A DNA stretch of 64,000 bases from NCBI GenBank assembly GCA_002307235.1, contig DBTV01000004.1, positions 1 to 64,000 of the forward strand, in the 5' to 3' direction. Positions 8,002 to 15,705 of this stretch are shown here, in pieces. The position numbers were made by a program, and so were the translations under genes. The notes under the pieces are model-generated. The model saw nothing but the letters and a program-made list of their open reading frames with translations, was not told the DNA's origin and searched no databases. Every line of letters starts with the position of its first letter. The first letter of the stretch is position 1. Source of the stretch: Acidobacteriaceae bacterium UBA1307 (GTDB lineage: Bacteria > Acidobacteriota > Terriglobia > Terriglobales > Acidobacteriaceae).

Positions 8002-10878
8002 TCAACGAAGAGGCTCGGTCGGCATCACACGTTTGGATTCGACAGGTCCCAGATACTCCAGCGGCGCATTGCGAAAAATCAACAGCCGTTCCAGCGCAAC
8101 CCCTGCATCGACGCGGCAAAGGCGCAGCGTGTGCGAACCAACCGGAACTTTGCCAAGCGACGTATCTACGCGATGCACACCGTCACTCACCGCCTTGCTC
8201 CACTCCCTGTCTGCCCACACCTTGTCTGACCACCGTGCCCAAGCATCGACGGTTTGCACTCTGCCACCATCCAGTTGCATGCTATAGCGCAATCCATGCG
8301 AAGGCTGAAAGGGCAGCGTCGGCGCAAGAATCGCCTGTGCCGTCCAGTTCCCTTCCGTCAGCAAAGTGAAGTCGTACTCCACGCAGGCCTGCGCGTCTTC
8401 AGGCGTAGTGCTCGGCGCCGTCACAGGAAACGCTTCAATGCCTGCGCCCATCGGCGCAAAACCGGGAAGATTTTCCCACCGCAGCCCCCCTGCCGACTCA
8501 CGATTGCGGCTGACATGATCGGCATTGATCGCGACCACACCCGCATCTTCGACAAAGCCGCGTGCTCCAGCAGGAATCGCCTGCACCTGCAACCGAACTG
8601 TAGTCACCGGTTGCCCCTCTGCCTCAATCTTCACCTCTGCCCGCGCAGGCAGCGTGGGCACATGCGCCCAATCTATCTGCACCTGCACTGTGGTGTCTTT
8701 CGTGAGAGTTGCCTGTCGCACACTGAGCAAAACCCATGCGGCATTTGCGCTGAGGCGCACCGCCTCGGACAATGAGCCTAGCGGAGCAAGCTCAATCGTG
8801 CGCCTTTGCCGATTCACCGCGTCAAAAGCGAGCAATTCATTCCCATCCCCCTCCGGGAAAACACCCAGCCGATGCACTGCTGGAACCTTCACCGGAACGA
8901 CCTCCGGCATAACGTTCACCGGAGGATCGTTCCAGGCGGTATAGCCAATGTGCGTCTGGTCCATCATGTGATTCCATTTGCCGTTGAGCAGGTGATTGTA
9001 GTTCTGCGAGAGCGCCGCATCGCGCTGAAACCGCAGCAACGTCTCCGCAGCCCAAAAATTTGCACTCGCGCGCCCCTGCCGTGCATAAAGCCGGTTACGA
9101 CCGGCTGCCACATACATGGCACCAAGATTCGCACAGGCATCAATCGGGTACTGAACCAGTTCAAAGTACGAGGCACGTTCGTCGGTCGGCAGCATTTCCA
9201 CCAGCCGGTCGGCTTCCCCGGCCAACGCCGCCCACTCCCTCTCCACACGATCCGCCTCGTGTCCCTCGGTCAAAGAATAGGTCGTCGGCGTAAGCATCTC
9301 CGGCTTGCGCCGCGCGTTGTAGCGCGTGTAGCGATCCAACAGGCTGGCAATCTGCCGCGCATGCTCGCTGCCGAACTCGCGTTCTGCCCAGGCCTCGGTA
9401 TACGCCTCCAGATCGTCCTTGCCCCATCGATCTGGATCGCGCGCCATGGTCAGGAAAAATTCAATGGGAAACTCCATCGGCTTCAAATCGCCTACGTTCA
9501 CGATCCATACACGCGTCGCATCGTAAGCGATAGCCAGGTGCATCTGCTCCCACACCTTCGTGATCGAAATATCGTTGAGCCATTTGTAGGATCGCGGACC
9601 ACCAACATAATCGAAGTGATAATAGATGCCTGCGCCGCCCGGCCGCTCGCGCTCCGCCTTCGTTGGCAACCGCCGCAGATTGCCCCAGTTGTCATCGCTC
9701 CAAAGCAGGGTCACGTCCTCGGGTACGCGCATGCCCTTTTCGTAATACTCCTGCACCTCTTTGTAGAGCGCCCAGATCTGCGGTGCCGGATGCTCCGGAT
9801 CTCCGTTGGCTGCGATAATCTTTCTCTGGTCGGCCACGATCTGCTCAAGCAGTGCCGTGTTGACCGATTCGCTCATGGCCATATCACCGTCGCCGCGCAT
9901 GCCTACGGTAAGAGTGCTCTCGTAGTTTTTGTTGCGCGCGATCCCTTCAGTCCAAAATCGCCGCAATTCCCCGCTATTGCTCTGGTAATCCCACGCACCG
10001 TGCCCATGCCGCTTCCATTCCTGTTGCGATCGCAGCATGGCCTCGTGATGGCTGGTTCCCATCACAATGCCGTACTCATCGGCGAGCTTTGGATTCAGAG
10101 GATCGTCCTCGTTGAAGTTGCCGTTCCACATCGCCGGCCAAAGATAGTTGGCACGCAGTCGCAACAAAAGTTCGAAAACATGCGTGTAAAACTTGTGGTT
10201 CAGGCCTCCAAATTTTTCTCTCGCCCATCCACCCAGCGCCGGTTCCTCGTCGTTCAAAAAAATACCGCGATAGCGCACTACCGGCGAGCCAATGCTGTGC
10301 GATCCGGCCAGCACATACAACGAATCGCGATGCGGTACACGCACGTCGGCCCACCATGCCCAGGGAGAAACACCGATCTGTTCAGAGAGCGTGTACAGAG
10401 CAAAGATCGTGCCTCGCTTGTCACTGCCTGCAACAACCAACGCGCGTTCAATGCCGGGCGCGGGATCGCGTACTACGGCAACCAATCCCGCCTCCCACTT
10501 GCCGCGGATGGAATCAGCGTCAATCTTCCGCTCCCGCGCCAAGCCATCAATCAGCGCACTGTGCCCAAGCGTACCGACCAGAATCACATCCGAGGCATGT
10601 GCCGGAAGCGCATCAAGTGCCTGCGACTCCCGGCCAGTAACCTGCGCAAGGTCCCCTCGAAATCCATCTACGGCATGCAACACACCGGGCCAGTCACTCT
10701 TGTCGACCAAAAGAGGCGCGGTCTTGCCCGGCTCTGCCATCACAAACGAACCTGGTTCGGCATGCACGGCGACCATGTGCCTTTCACCAAGTCCGAACGC
10801 TCTCTGGACCGGACACACCGCCATCCACGCTGCAACAAAAGACAAGAAATACATCGCTGGATTTTTCATGAGCCTCAC
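8002..10878 (-). CDS. Glycoside hydrolase family 115 xylan alpha-1,2-glucuronidase
   Basis: 958 residues, typical of GH115, which removes (4-O-methyl-)glucuronic acid from internal positions of xylan. A signal peptide covers about residues 1-30. Family stretches include YRGIFLNDEEPALGGW, YLWPAMWNGNF, EYGIVMGTSHHEAM, LLWSDDNWGN and IYYHFDYVGGPRSYKW. The last 250 residues form the beta-rich module of the family. The start is uncertain: GTG at 10876-10878, or ATG at 10867-10869 (Met4) with GAGG just before it. It lies convergent to GH52, with 36 bases between the stops. It completes a glucuronoxylan set with GH10, GH43 and GH52. Confidence 0.92.
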   Translation of the reverse strand: MRLMKNPAMYFLSFVAAWMAVCPVQRAFGLGERHMVAVHAEPGSFVMAEPGKTAPLLVDKSDWPGVLHAVDGFRGDLAQVTGRESQALDALPAHASDVILVGTLGHSALIDGLARERKIDADSIRGKWEAGLVAVVRDPAPGIERALVVAGSDKRGTIFALYTLSEQIGVSPWAWWADVRVPHRDSLYVLAGSHSIGSPVVRYRGIFLNDEEPALGGWAREKFGGLNHKFYTHVFELLLRLRANYLWPAMWNGNFNEDDPLNPKLADEYGIVMGTSHHEAMLRSQQEWKRHGHGAWDYQSNSGELRRFWTEGIARNKNYESTLTVGMRGDGDMAMSESVNTALLEQIVADQRKIIAANGDPEHPAPQIWALYKEVQEYYEKGMRVPEDVTLLWSDDNWGNLRRLPTKAERERPGGAGIYYHFDYVGGPRSYKWLNDISITKVWEQMHLAIAYDATRVWIVNVGDLKPMEFPIEFFLTMARDPDRWGKDDLEAYTEAWAEREFGSEHARQIASLLDRYTRYNARRKPEMLTPTTYSLTEGHEADRVEREWAALAGEADRLVEMLPTDERASYFELVQYPIDACANLGAMYVAAGRNRLYARQGRASANFWAAETLLRFQRDAALSQNYNHLLNGKWNHMMDQTHIGYTAWNDPPVNVMPEVVPVKVPAVHRLGVFPEGDGNELLAFDAVNRQRRTIELAPLGSLSEAVRLSANAAWVLLSVRQATLTKDTTVQVQIDWAHVPTLPARAEVKIEAEGQPVTTVRLQVQAIPAGARGFVEDAGVVAINADHVSRNRESAGGLRWENLPGFAPMGAGIEAFPVTAPSTTPEDAQACVEYDFTLLTEGNWTAQAILAPTLPFQPSHGLRYSMQLDGGRVQTVDAWARWSDKVWADREWSKAVSDGVHRVDTSLGKVPVGSHTLRLCRVDAGVALERLLIFRNAPLEYLGPVESKRVMPTEPLR

Positions 10879-11263
10879 ACGCAGGTCTTCCGCATCGTAT
10901 GCGCAATATTTAGATAAATCGATTTATAGAATATTCAGACATGTTCTGTACAGATATTTATCGCTGCGGATCTATTCTTCAAAGTGGCCAGCTTGATGCG
11001 GCATCCTCTTCCTCAACACTTCATGACACTCGGATTGTGAGTAAAGGAAAAACCTCCGGACGTATACCCTGTTGGAAGTGCGAAAAAAGGTAGACACTAC
11101 CGATGCTGTAATGACTCCCCATGATCGACGGATGGTGAGTGAGAATGCGGGAGTAAAACTCACATCTCGTCTTTCCTGCGGCACAGGTCTATTCGGATAA
11201 TTTCCAGACCTCACCGGAAAAGCACTGTGGATATTTTGATCTTGCATCCAGAATAGTGTCGCC
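10879..11263. other. Intergenic region upstream of GH115
   Basis: About 385 bases without a gene I can support. A 91-residue minus-strand frame (10972-11247) has no family features and an unbacterial composition, so I leave it out. The part nearest GH115 is AT-rich and contains a 14-bp palindrome; it is the likely GH115 promoter. Confidence 0.45.
10914..10927. promoter_or_regulatory. 14-bp palindrome upstream of GH115, candidate operator
   Basis: ATAAATCGATTTAT is a perfect palindrome 36-49 bases before the GTG start of GH115, in an AT-rich stretch where a promoter is expected. Its position suits a repressor site. It does not match the arms of the other inverted repeat of this locus at 1029-1067. 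Confidence 0.35.
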
Positions 11264-11910
11264 CTATGGCTGCATGCCCGCTCCGTTTTGCAATTTATGA
11301 ATCTTTATATTCCAAAGATACTCGCGAGGACTGTTGGACTCCTCCAACAACCAAGATATTTTCCACCGAGAGGGCAGAGTAAGTCCATCGCTGGTTACAA
11401 AGTCCTCGAATTGTTCATCCAGACGGTAATTTTTATCGTTCCCCTGCTGACTGAAGCAAAAGCGATACAGCGTACGGACATGACGCATGGTCTGTGGATC
11501 CAGATAAATACTTATACGCAGATCGCCGTTATTTCCAGACTGACGAGGCATGTACTCAAATTCGTAGTATTTGACTCCATCCACCGTTTTAAGTCCGCGA
11601 AAGCGCAGATCCTTAGCACTGTTCTTCGGCGTTAGTAAGGGCCAGTTAAGATTCAGGGTTCCGCCCCACAGACCGCTTTTCAGAATGGCAGGGTTCATGT
11701 AGAGCATATTGCCAAGCTGGCTACGAAGTCCCGGTGCAAGTTCTCGTATGAACTGGACCTGATGCTCGTCGATCTCAATATCTTCTCCATTGTATTGAGG
11801 AGAAGTAATATTCATGACATGCTTCAGGGCAGCTTTGTTCTCGACGACGGAAACGGTGCCGGTGTAGTCCAAGCTGTGTGAGATCTTTTCCATAAAGTTG
11901 ACGTCACCTT
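11264..11910 (-). pseudogene. 3' part of a secreted protein gene cut by an insertion sequence
   Basis: About 210 residues survive. FMEKISHSLDYTGTV at the start and VKYYEFEYMP, ISIYLDPQT, YRFCFSQQ later suggest a LolA-like or lipid-binding beta-fold protein of the kind often secreted by acidobacteria; I do not recognise a named family. The ATG at 11891-11893 is internal: the reading continues upstream to the CTAG at 11911-11914, where the IS begins. If the 900-bp insertion is removed, the frame stays open into 12815-12967, but that upstream part has no signal peptide and does not look like a natural N-terminus. Either the true start is in further decayed sequence or the 5' end was already lost. 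Confidence 0.6.
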
Positions 11911-11914
11911 CTAG

Positions 11915-11931
11915 AAGCTGTTATTAACTTT
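11915..11931. repeat. Left terminal inverted repeat of the IS
   Basis: AAGCTGTTATTAACTTT. It is the reverse complement of the right end except for one base (G here, C in the other copy's orientation) at the third position. Flanked outside by CTAG. Confidence 0.85.
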
Positions 11932-11941
11932 GGGCGAGAGA

Positions 11942-12700
11942 TCACGCCAGCTTGCCAAGCATGGGTATAGCGAAGGCCAGATAGTGCAACGCGGCAAGCG
12001 TTTCCGCGAGCCGTTCGTAGTCTCTGGCCAAGCGCCGGAATCGTGCCGCCCAGGCAAAGCTTCGTTCGACGACCCAGCGTCGCGGTAGCAACACGAAGCC
12101 GCGTTTCGCCTCAAGATGTTTGATCACTTCCAATTGGATGCCATGTTCGGCAGCGGCCTCAGCGGCAGTTGCGCCGGTGTATCCCTGATCGACATAAGCC
12201 AATTCGACATGCTCGCCGGTGATCTACTGCGCGGCCTCGGCCAATACGCCAACCTGCGCGCGATCCTGCTCATCGGCTGCCGTAACGTGCAAAGCCAGCA
12301 GGTGCCCAAGCGTGTCAGCGGCCGCGTGAACCTTTGATCCTCTGCGTCGTTTGGCGCCATCGTAGCCTCCCCGTGCGCCTGATTCCGGAGTAGATCGCAA
12401 CGTGCGGCTATCAAGGATCATCGCGGTTGGCTGTGCCTTGCGACCCGCGTATTCGCGCAGCAGGCCGCGCAGATCCTCGACCATCGTCTCGAAGCATCGT
12501 GCATCGATCCAGCGCCGCATCTGCTGATAGACAACTTGCCACGGAGGCAGATCGTTGGGCAGCATGCGCCAGTGACAACCTGTTTTGGCCACATAGCGTA
12601 GCGCATTGAAAACGGCTCGCAAAGAATACTCGCGCTGCCGTGCATCCTCGCGACACAACGCCAAATAGGGGGCTACAAACGCCCACTCCTCGTCTGTCAC
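11942..12700 (-). pseudogene. IS5-family DDE transposase with an in-frame amber codon
   Basis: 253 codons in a single frame. All three catalytic residues are present: the first Asp in MILDSRTL, the second in YVDQGYTG and the Glu in VVERSFAW. The opening MTDEEWAFVAPYL and GCHWRMLPNDLPPW are typical of the IS427/IS1031 side of the IS5 family. A TAG at 12224-12226 interrupts the reading between AEAAQ and ITGEHVELAYVDQG. Codons on both sides are in the same frame, so this is a substitution, not the two-ORF frameshift some IS427 elements use. Unless the codon is read through, the product is cut off before the last two catalytic residues and the element cannot move by itself. Confidence 0.85.
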
Positions 12701-12793
12701 ATCCGTCTGATAGCCCGTTCGATTGCGATTGCCGAATCTGTCATCGTGACAGATTCGGCATAAAACGCGCTACGATACTGAATCCAAATGCAT

Positions 12794-12810
12794 AAAGTTA
12801 ATAACAGGTT
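12794..12810. repeat. Right terminal inverted repeat of the IS
   Basis: AAAGTTAATAACAGGTT, followed by CTAG at 12811-12814. It pairs with the left end at 16 of 17 positions. Confidence 0.85.
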
Positions 12811-12814
12811 CTAG

Positions 12815-13033
12815 AGGAAAAATCAGCACAGTCCCCTGCATCTGCCGCCTCTGCCGCTGCACGCAACTGGGCCGGAGATGAGGCCGTGGACTATCCTCGA
12901 GGCGGTTCCATGCAATGGCCCGAGTAGCATCTCTCTGCTGGAATTTATTTTTTCGATATTGAAGCATAACTTCAGAATCTTATCCGTCACCTTCAGCAAT
13001 AATCCCCGACCGCGCGCTTCAGTCTGTGATCAA
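12815..13033. other. Remnant sequence upstream of the IS insertion
   Basis: On the minus strand 12815-12967 stays open in the frame of the interrupted gene, but its composition (many Arg and Gln) and lack of a signal peptide argue against a real N-terminus. In the next frame the last 26 codons before the IS read as Ala-rich, natural-looking sequence (PAQLRAAAEAADAG), which hints that an older frameshift came before the IS. Nothing else is recognised. Confidence 0.35.
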
Positions 13034-13063
13034 CAGGCGGCAGAGCGATTCGTCTGCCGCCTG
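13034..13063 (-). terminator. Hairpin downstream of the S9 peptidase
   Basis: A perfect 11-bp stem (13034-13044 with 13053-13063; CAGGCGGCAGA against TCTGCCGCCTG) and an 8-base loop, 44 bases beyond the peptidase stop. There is no good U-run, so it may work as a transcript end or stabiliser rather than a classical intrinsic terminator. Confidence 0.5.
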
Positions 13064-13106
13064 AGTCCGCAGGTTATACGTGCGATTTTTTGCCAAAGCG
13101 CGCCGG

Positions 13107-15146
13107 TTATTTCAGATGCGAGTCATACCAGTCGAGCAGGCGCGTGAGCGAGTCGATCTGATGTTCGCGCTCGCTGAAGATGTGCGGCTCGCGCGGGTAA
13201 ACCACCATTTTGGTTTCGCGATTCAGGAAGCGCAGGCCGTAGTAAAACTCCTGGCCCTGCGAGGGCGGCACGCGCTTGTCCGCTCCGCCATGCAGAACCA
13301 GCACCGGCGTCACGCACTGGTCGAGGAAGCGAACCGGCGAGTGCTCGTCATAGAGTTTTCTGCTGGTCGCATACGGGCCAAAGTATCCGCCCTCGAAGCT
13401 GGGCGCGATGTCGGTGGTCGTAGCCATGCTGTACAAATCCGTAACGCCGGCGCCGACCATCGCGGCCTTATAGCGGTTGGTGTGCGTCACCGTCCAGGCG
13501 CTCATGAAGCCGCCAAAGCTCCAGCCGCCAATCACCATCTTGTCAGGGTCGGCGATGCCCTGCGCGATGAGCGCATCCACGCCGGACTGTACATCGGCAA
13601 AGTCGCCGCCGCCCCAGTCCTTCCAGTTGCCCTCGGCAAAGGCCGGTCCCTGGCCGTCGGAGCCGCGCGGATTCGGCAGCAGCACCACGTAGCCCTGCGA
13701 GGAGAACAGGGCCGCGTAGTCATACCACTCGCCGTGCCAACCCGATGTCCAGGCCTCTTCCGGTCCGCCGTGCACGTGGACCAGCGTCTTGTAGCGCTTG
13801 CCCGGCGTGTAGTCGGGCGGCAGCACCACGACACCGTAAATCAACTTGCCGTCCTTGCTGCTCTTCCACGAGATTTCGCGCTCCGTGCCCAGCTTCCACT
13901 GCGCCACCTGCGGATTGGTCTCGGTGAGCCGCGCGATCTTACCCGCATTCAGCAGCCAGACATCGTTCGGGCTGGTCTGCGCATTCGACAGATAAGCAAT
14001 CTTGCTGCCATCGGCGCTGAAGCTGAAAGAGGCATCCCAGGCCGAGGGGTCCTTGATGGCATCAAGGGTTTGGCCTGCGCCAGTGACCGCATCCACCTTG
14101 ACCGCCGCCGTATGCGCACCGACGATGACCGCGGCCAGAAAGCTGCGGCTATCCGGCGCCCAGGCCGTTTCCTCGAGCGTTCCCTTCACCGCCTCTTCAA
14201 TGACGATGGTCTTGCCCGTGCTCAGGTCCAGCAACACATGCTCGTCGGTGATGCGCAGCGGCCGCATCCGCGAATAGAGCAGGTGCTTTCCGTCGGGAGA
14301 AAAGCGCGGCGTAGCGTAGCCAGAATGTTCTTCAAGCACGCGCGCAACCTTGCCGGTGGCTGCGTCGAGCAGCACCACAGTGGAAACACGCCAGTAATCA
14401 TCGATGCGCGGCGTCGGCGAAATGCGCACGGCGAACTGATGCCCATCGGGCGACCAACTGTAGTCGTCGATGTTCACATCATGCTGCGTGACCAGACGCG
14501 CCTGCCGCGTGGCCAGCTCGTAGACCCAGAGCCGATCGAATTTGTAGTTCTCCTCGTAGGCCTCCTGGTCGATCTTCTTCTGCTTGTCCTCGCGCTCCTT
14601 GGGGCTGTCGGCATCGCGACGCACAAAGGCGAGAAAGCGGCTGTCGGCCGACCAGACAAGATGCGAAACGCCGCCGGGCAGATCGGTGAGCGGCTGCGCT
14701 TCGCCGCCCGCTGCAGGCAGAATCCACAACTGCGCATTCTCATCCTTGGCGTCCTTGGCAGACTTCAGATCGGTGCGTTTGTCGGCGTCCACCAGCTTCG
14801 CGGCAAAGTCGCCGGTACCGGCCAGAGGATTCTTTCGCGTGGAGGCGAAGGCCAGCCAGCGGCCATCGGGAGACCAGACGGGATCGAAGTCGTCGCCGGA
14901 GCTAAGCACGTATGGATGCGCCTCGGGCGTGCCCTCGGTAGAGGCAATCCAGATGTGGCGGCTGGGGGCCGCGCCGGAGTCGCTCGGCGTGCGCACCACG
15001 TAAACCACGTGACGGCCATCGGGCGAAATCTTGGCATCGGAGACGGCGCGAACGCCGGCGATGTCGGCCGGTGTCACCGTCCTGGCCGTTTGCGCCATCA
15101 GGCCGGTGGTGGCCATCAGCAGTGCAGGTAACAAAACAAAACGCAT
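13107..15146 (-). CDS. S9-family serine peptidase (acylaminoacyl-peptidase / DPP-like), exported
   Basis: 679 residues from the chosen start. ATG at 15144-15146 has AGGGAG five bases before it and begins the signal peptide (MRFVLLPALLMATTGLMAQ); an upstream start would only add nine residues. The N-terminal 400 residues form a WD/PD40-like beta-propeller (ISPDGRHVVYV, WSPDGRWLAFAS, FSPDGKHLLYS). The C-terminal alpha/beta hydrolase carries GWSFGG with the nucleophile serine, GGADKRVP with the aspartate and PREPHIF with the histidine (Ser543, Asp623, His655 from this start). Such enzymes cut short peptides, often next to proline or acylated residues, in the periplasm. Alone on its strand between the IS remnant and a divergent receptor gene. 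Confidence 0.92.
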   Translation of the reverse strand: MRFVLLPALLMATTGLMAQTARTVTPADIAGVRAVSDAKISPDGRHVVYVVRTPSDSGAAPSRHIWIASTEGTPEAHPYVLSSGDDFDPVWSPDGRWLAFASTRKNPLAGTGDFAAKLVDADKRTDLKSAKDAKDENAQLWILPAAGGEAQPLTDLPGGVSHLVWSADSRFLAFVRRDADSPKEREDKQKKIDQEAYEENYKFDRLWVYELATRQARLVTQHDVNIDDYSWSPDGHQFAVRISPTPRIDDYWRVSTVVLLDAATGKVARVLEEHSGYATPRFSPDGKHLLYSRMRPLRITDEHVLLDLSTGKTIVIEEAVKGTLEETAWAPDSRSFLAAVIVGAHTAAVKVDAVTGAGQTLDAIKDPSAWDASFSFSADGSKIAYLSNAQTSPNDVWLLNAGKIARLTETNPQVAQWKLGTEREISWKSSKDGKLIYGVVVLPPDYTPGKRYKTLVHVHGGPEEAWTSGWHGEWYDYAALFSSQGYVVLLPNPRGSDGQGPAFAEGNWKDWGGGDFADVQSGVDALIAQGIADPDKMVIGGWSFGGFMSAWTVTHTNRYKAAMVGAGVTDLYSMATTTDIAPSFEGGYFGPYATSRKLYDEHSPVRFLDQCVTPVLVLHGGADKRVPPSQGQEFYYGLRFLNRETKMVVYPREPHIFSEREHQIDSLTRLLDWYDSHLK

Positions 15147-15705
15147 GAAAACTCCCTTACTCTCTATGGTCAAACAACAAGCACACTCTCTACTCGAAGC
15201 TCATCAACGCGAATGGAAGCCGACGCTGTGCGCCGATACCCATCGTTCGGTTGATCGTATTGTAAATTTTTCTGGAATGGGCCAGACCCGCGCTGGCCGG
15301 TGGAGCAAGCAATCGTCGTCCTGGTCCAATTCCGAAAGACAAGCTTTGGCCATGAAAAGATTCCGCGCCGATGGCCCTCCCCGGCGGAGAAGGGCTGGCC
15401 AAAGTTTGGATGACGGCGATGGTCGAACCGACGCTAAACCCAATTGCGCGAACGGAGACGCCCAAAAACCGGACCTCTGGTAGAATCATCAGAAGCAAAT
15501 TTGTGCAGGGCCCGTTCCCATGGCACATTTTGCACAACGGTACCTGTCCGTTGGGACAGGGCTGGCATGTTCTTCCCTGTCGCTATAGTCCACTGAACAA
15601 GCGCAAAGATTTTCACCTAGCGCATACATCGTTTTATCTATTTTCTTCTGGACAGTGCGCACGCTACAGCGCTGCGGTCCCTGTGCAGGAAAAATTGGAG
15701 GTATT
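15147..15705. other. Divergent intergenic region between peptidase and TonB receptor
   Basis: About 560 bases with no gene I can support; the overlapping frames on both strands have no family features. A GTCC/GGAC-type short hairpin (CCTGTCC at 15544-15550, GGGACAGG at 15554-15561) lies about 150 bases before the receptor start. The AT-rich stretch around 15608-15650 is the most likely receptor promoter. Confidence 0.4.

Larger units (their letters stand above)
11915..12810 (-). mobile_element. IS5-family insertion sequence (IS427-like), complete ends
   Basis: About 896 bp. The terminal inverted repeats (11915-11931 and 12794-12810) match at 16 of 17 bases and end in TGTTATTAACTTT. Both outer flanks are CTAG (11911-11914 and 12811-12814), consistent with a target duplication at CTAG or at the TA inside it. 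One transposase gene fills the interior. The element splits a secreted-protein gene. Ends and flanks are nearly perfect, which suggests a fairly recent insertion, although the transposase itself carries a stop codon. Confidence 0.88.

Noticed and set aside
10972..11247. A 91-codon frame upstream of GH115
   Set aside because: No ribosome site, no family features, and it overlaps the probable GH115 promoter.
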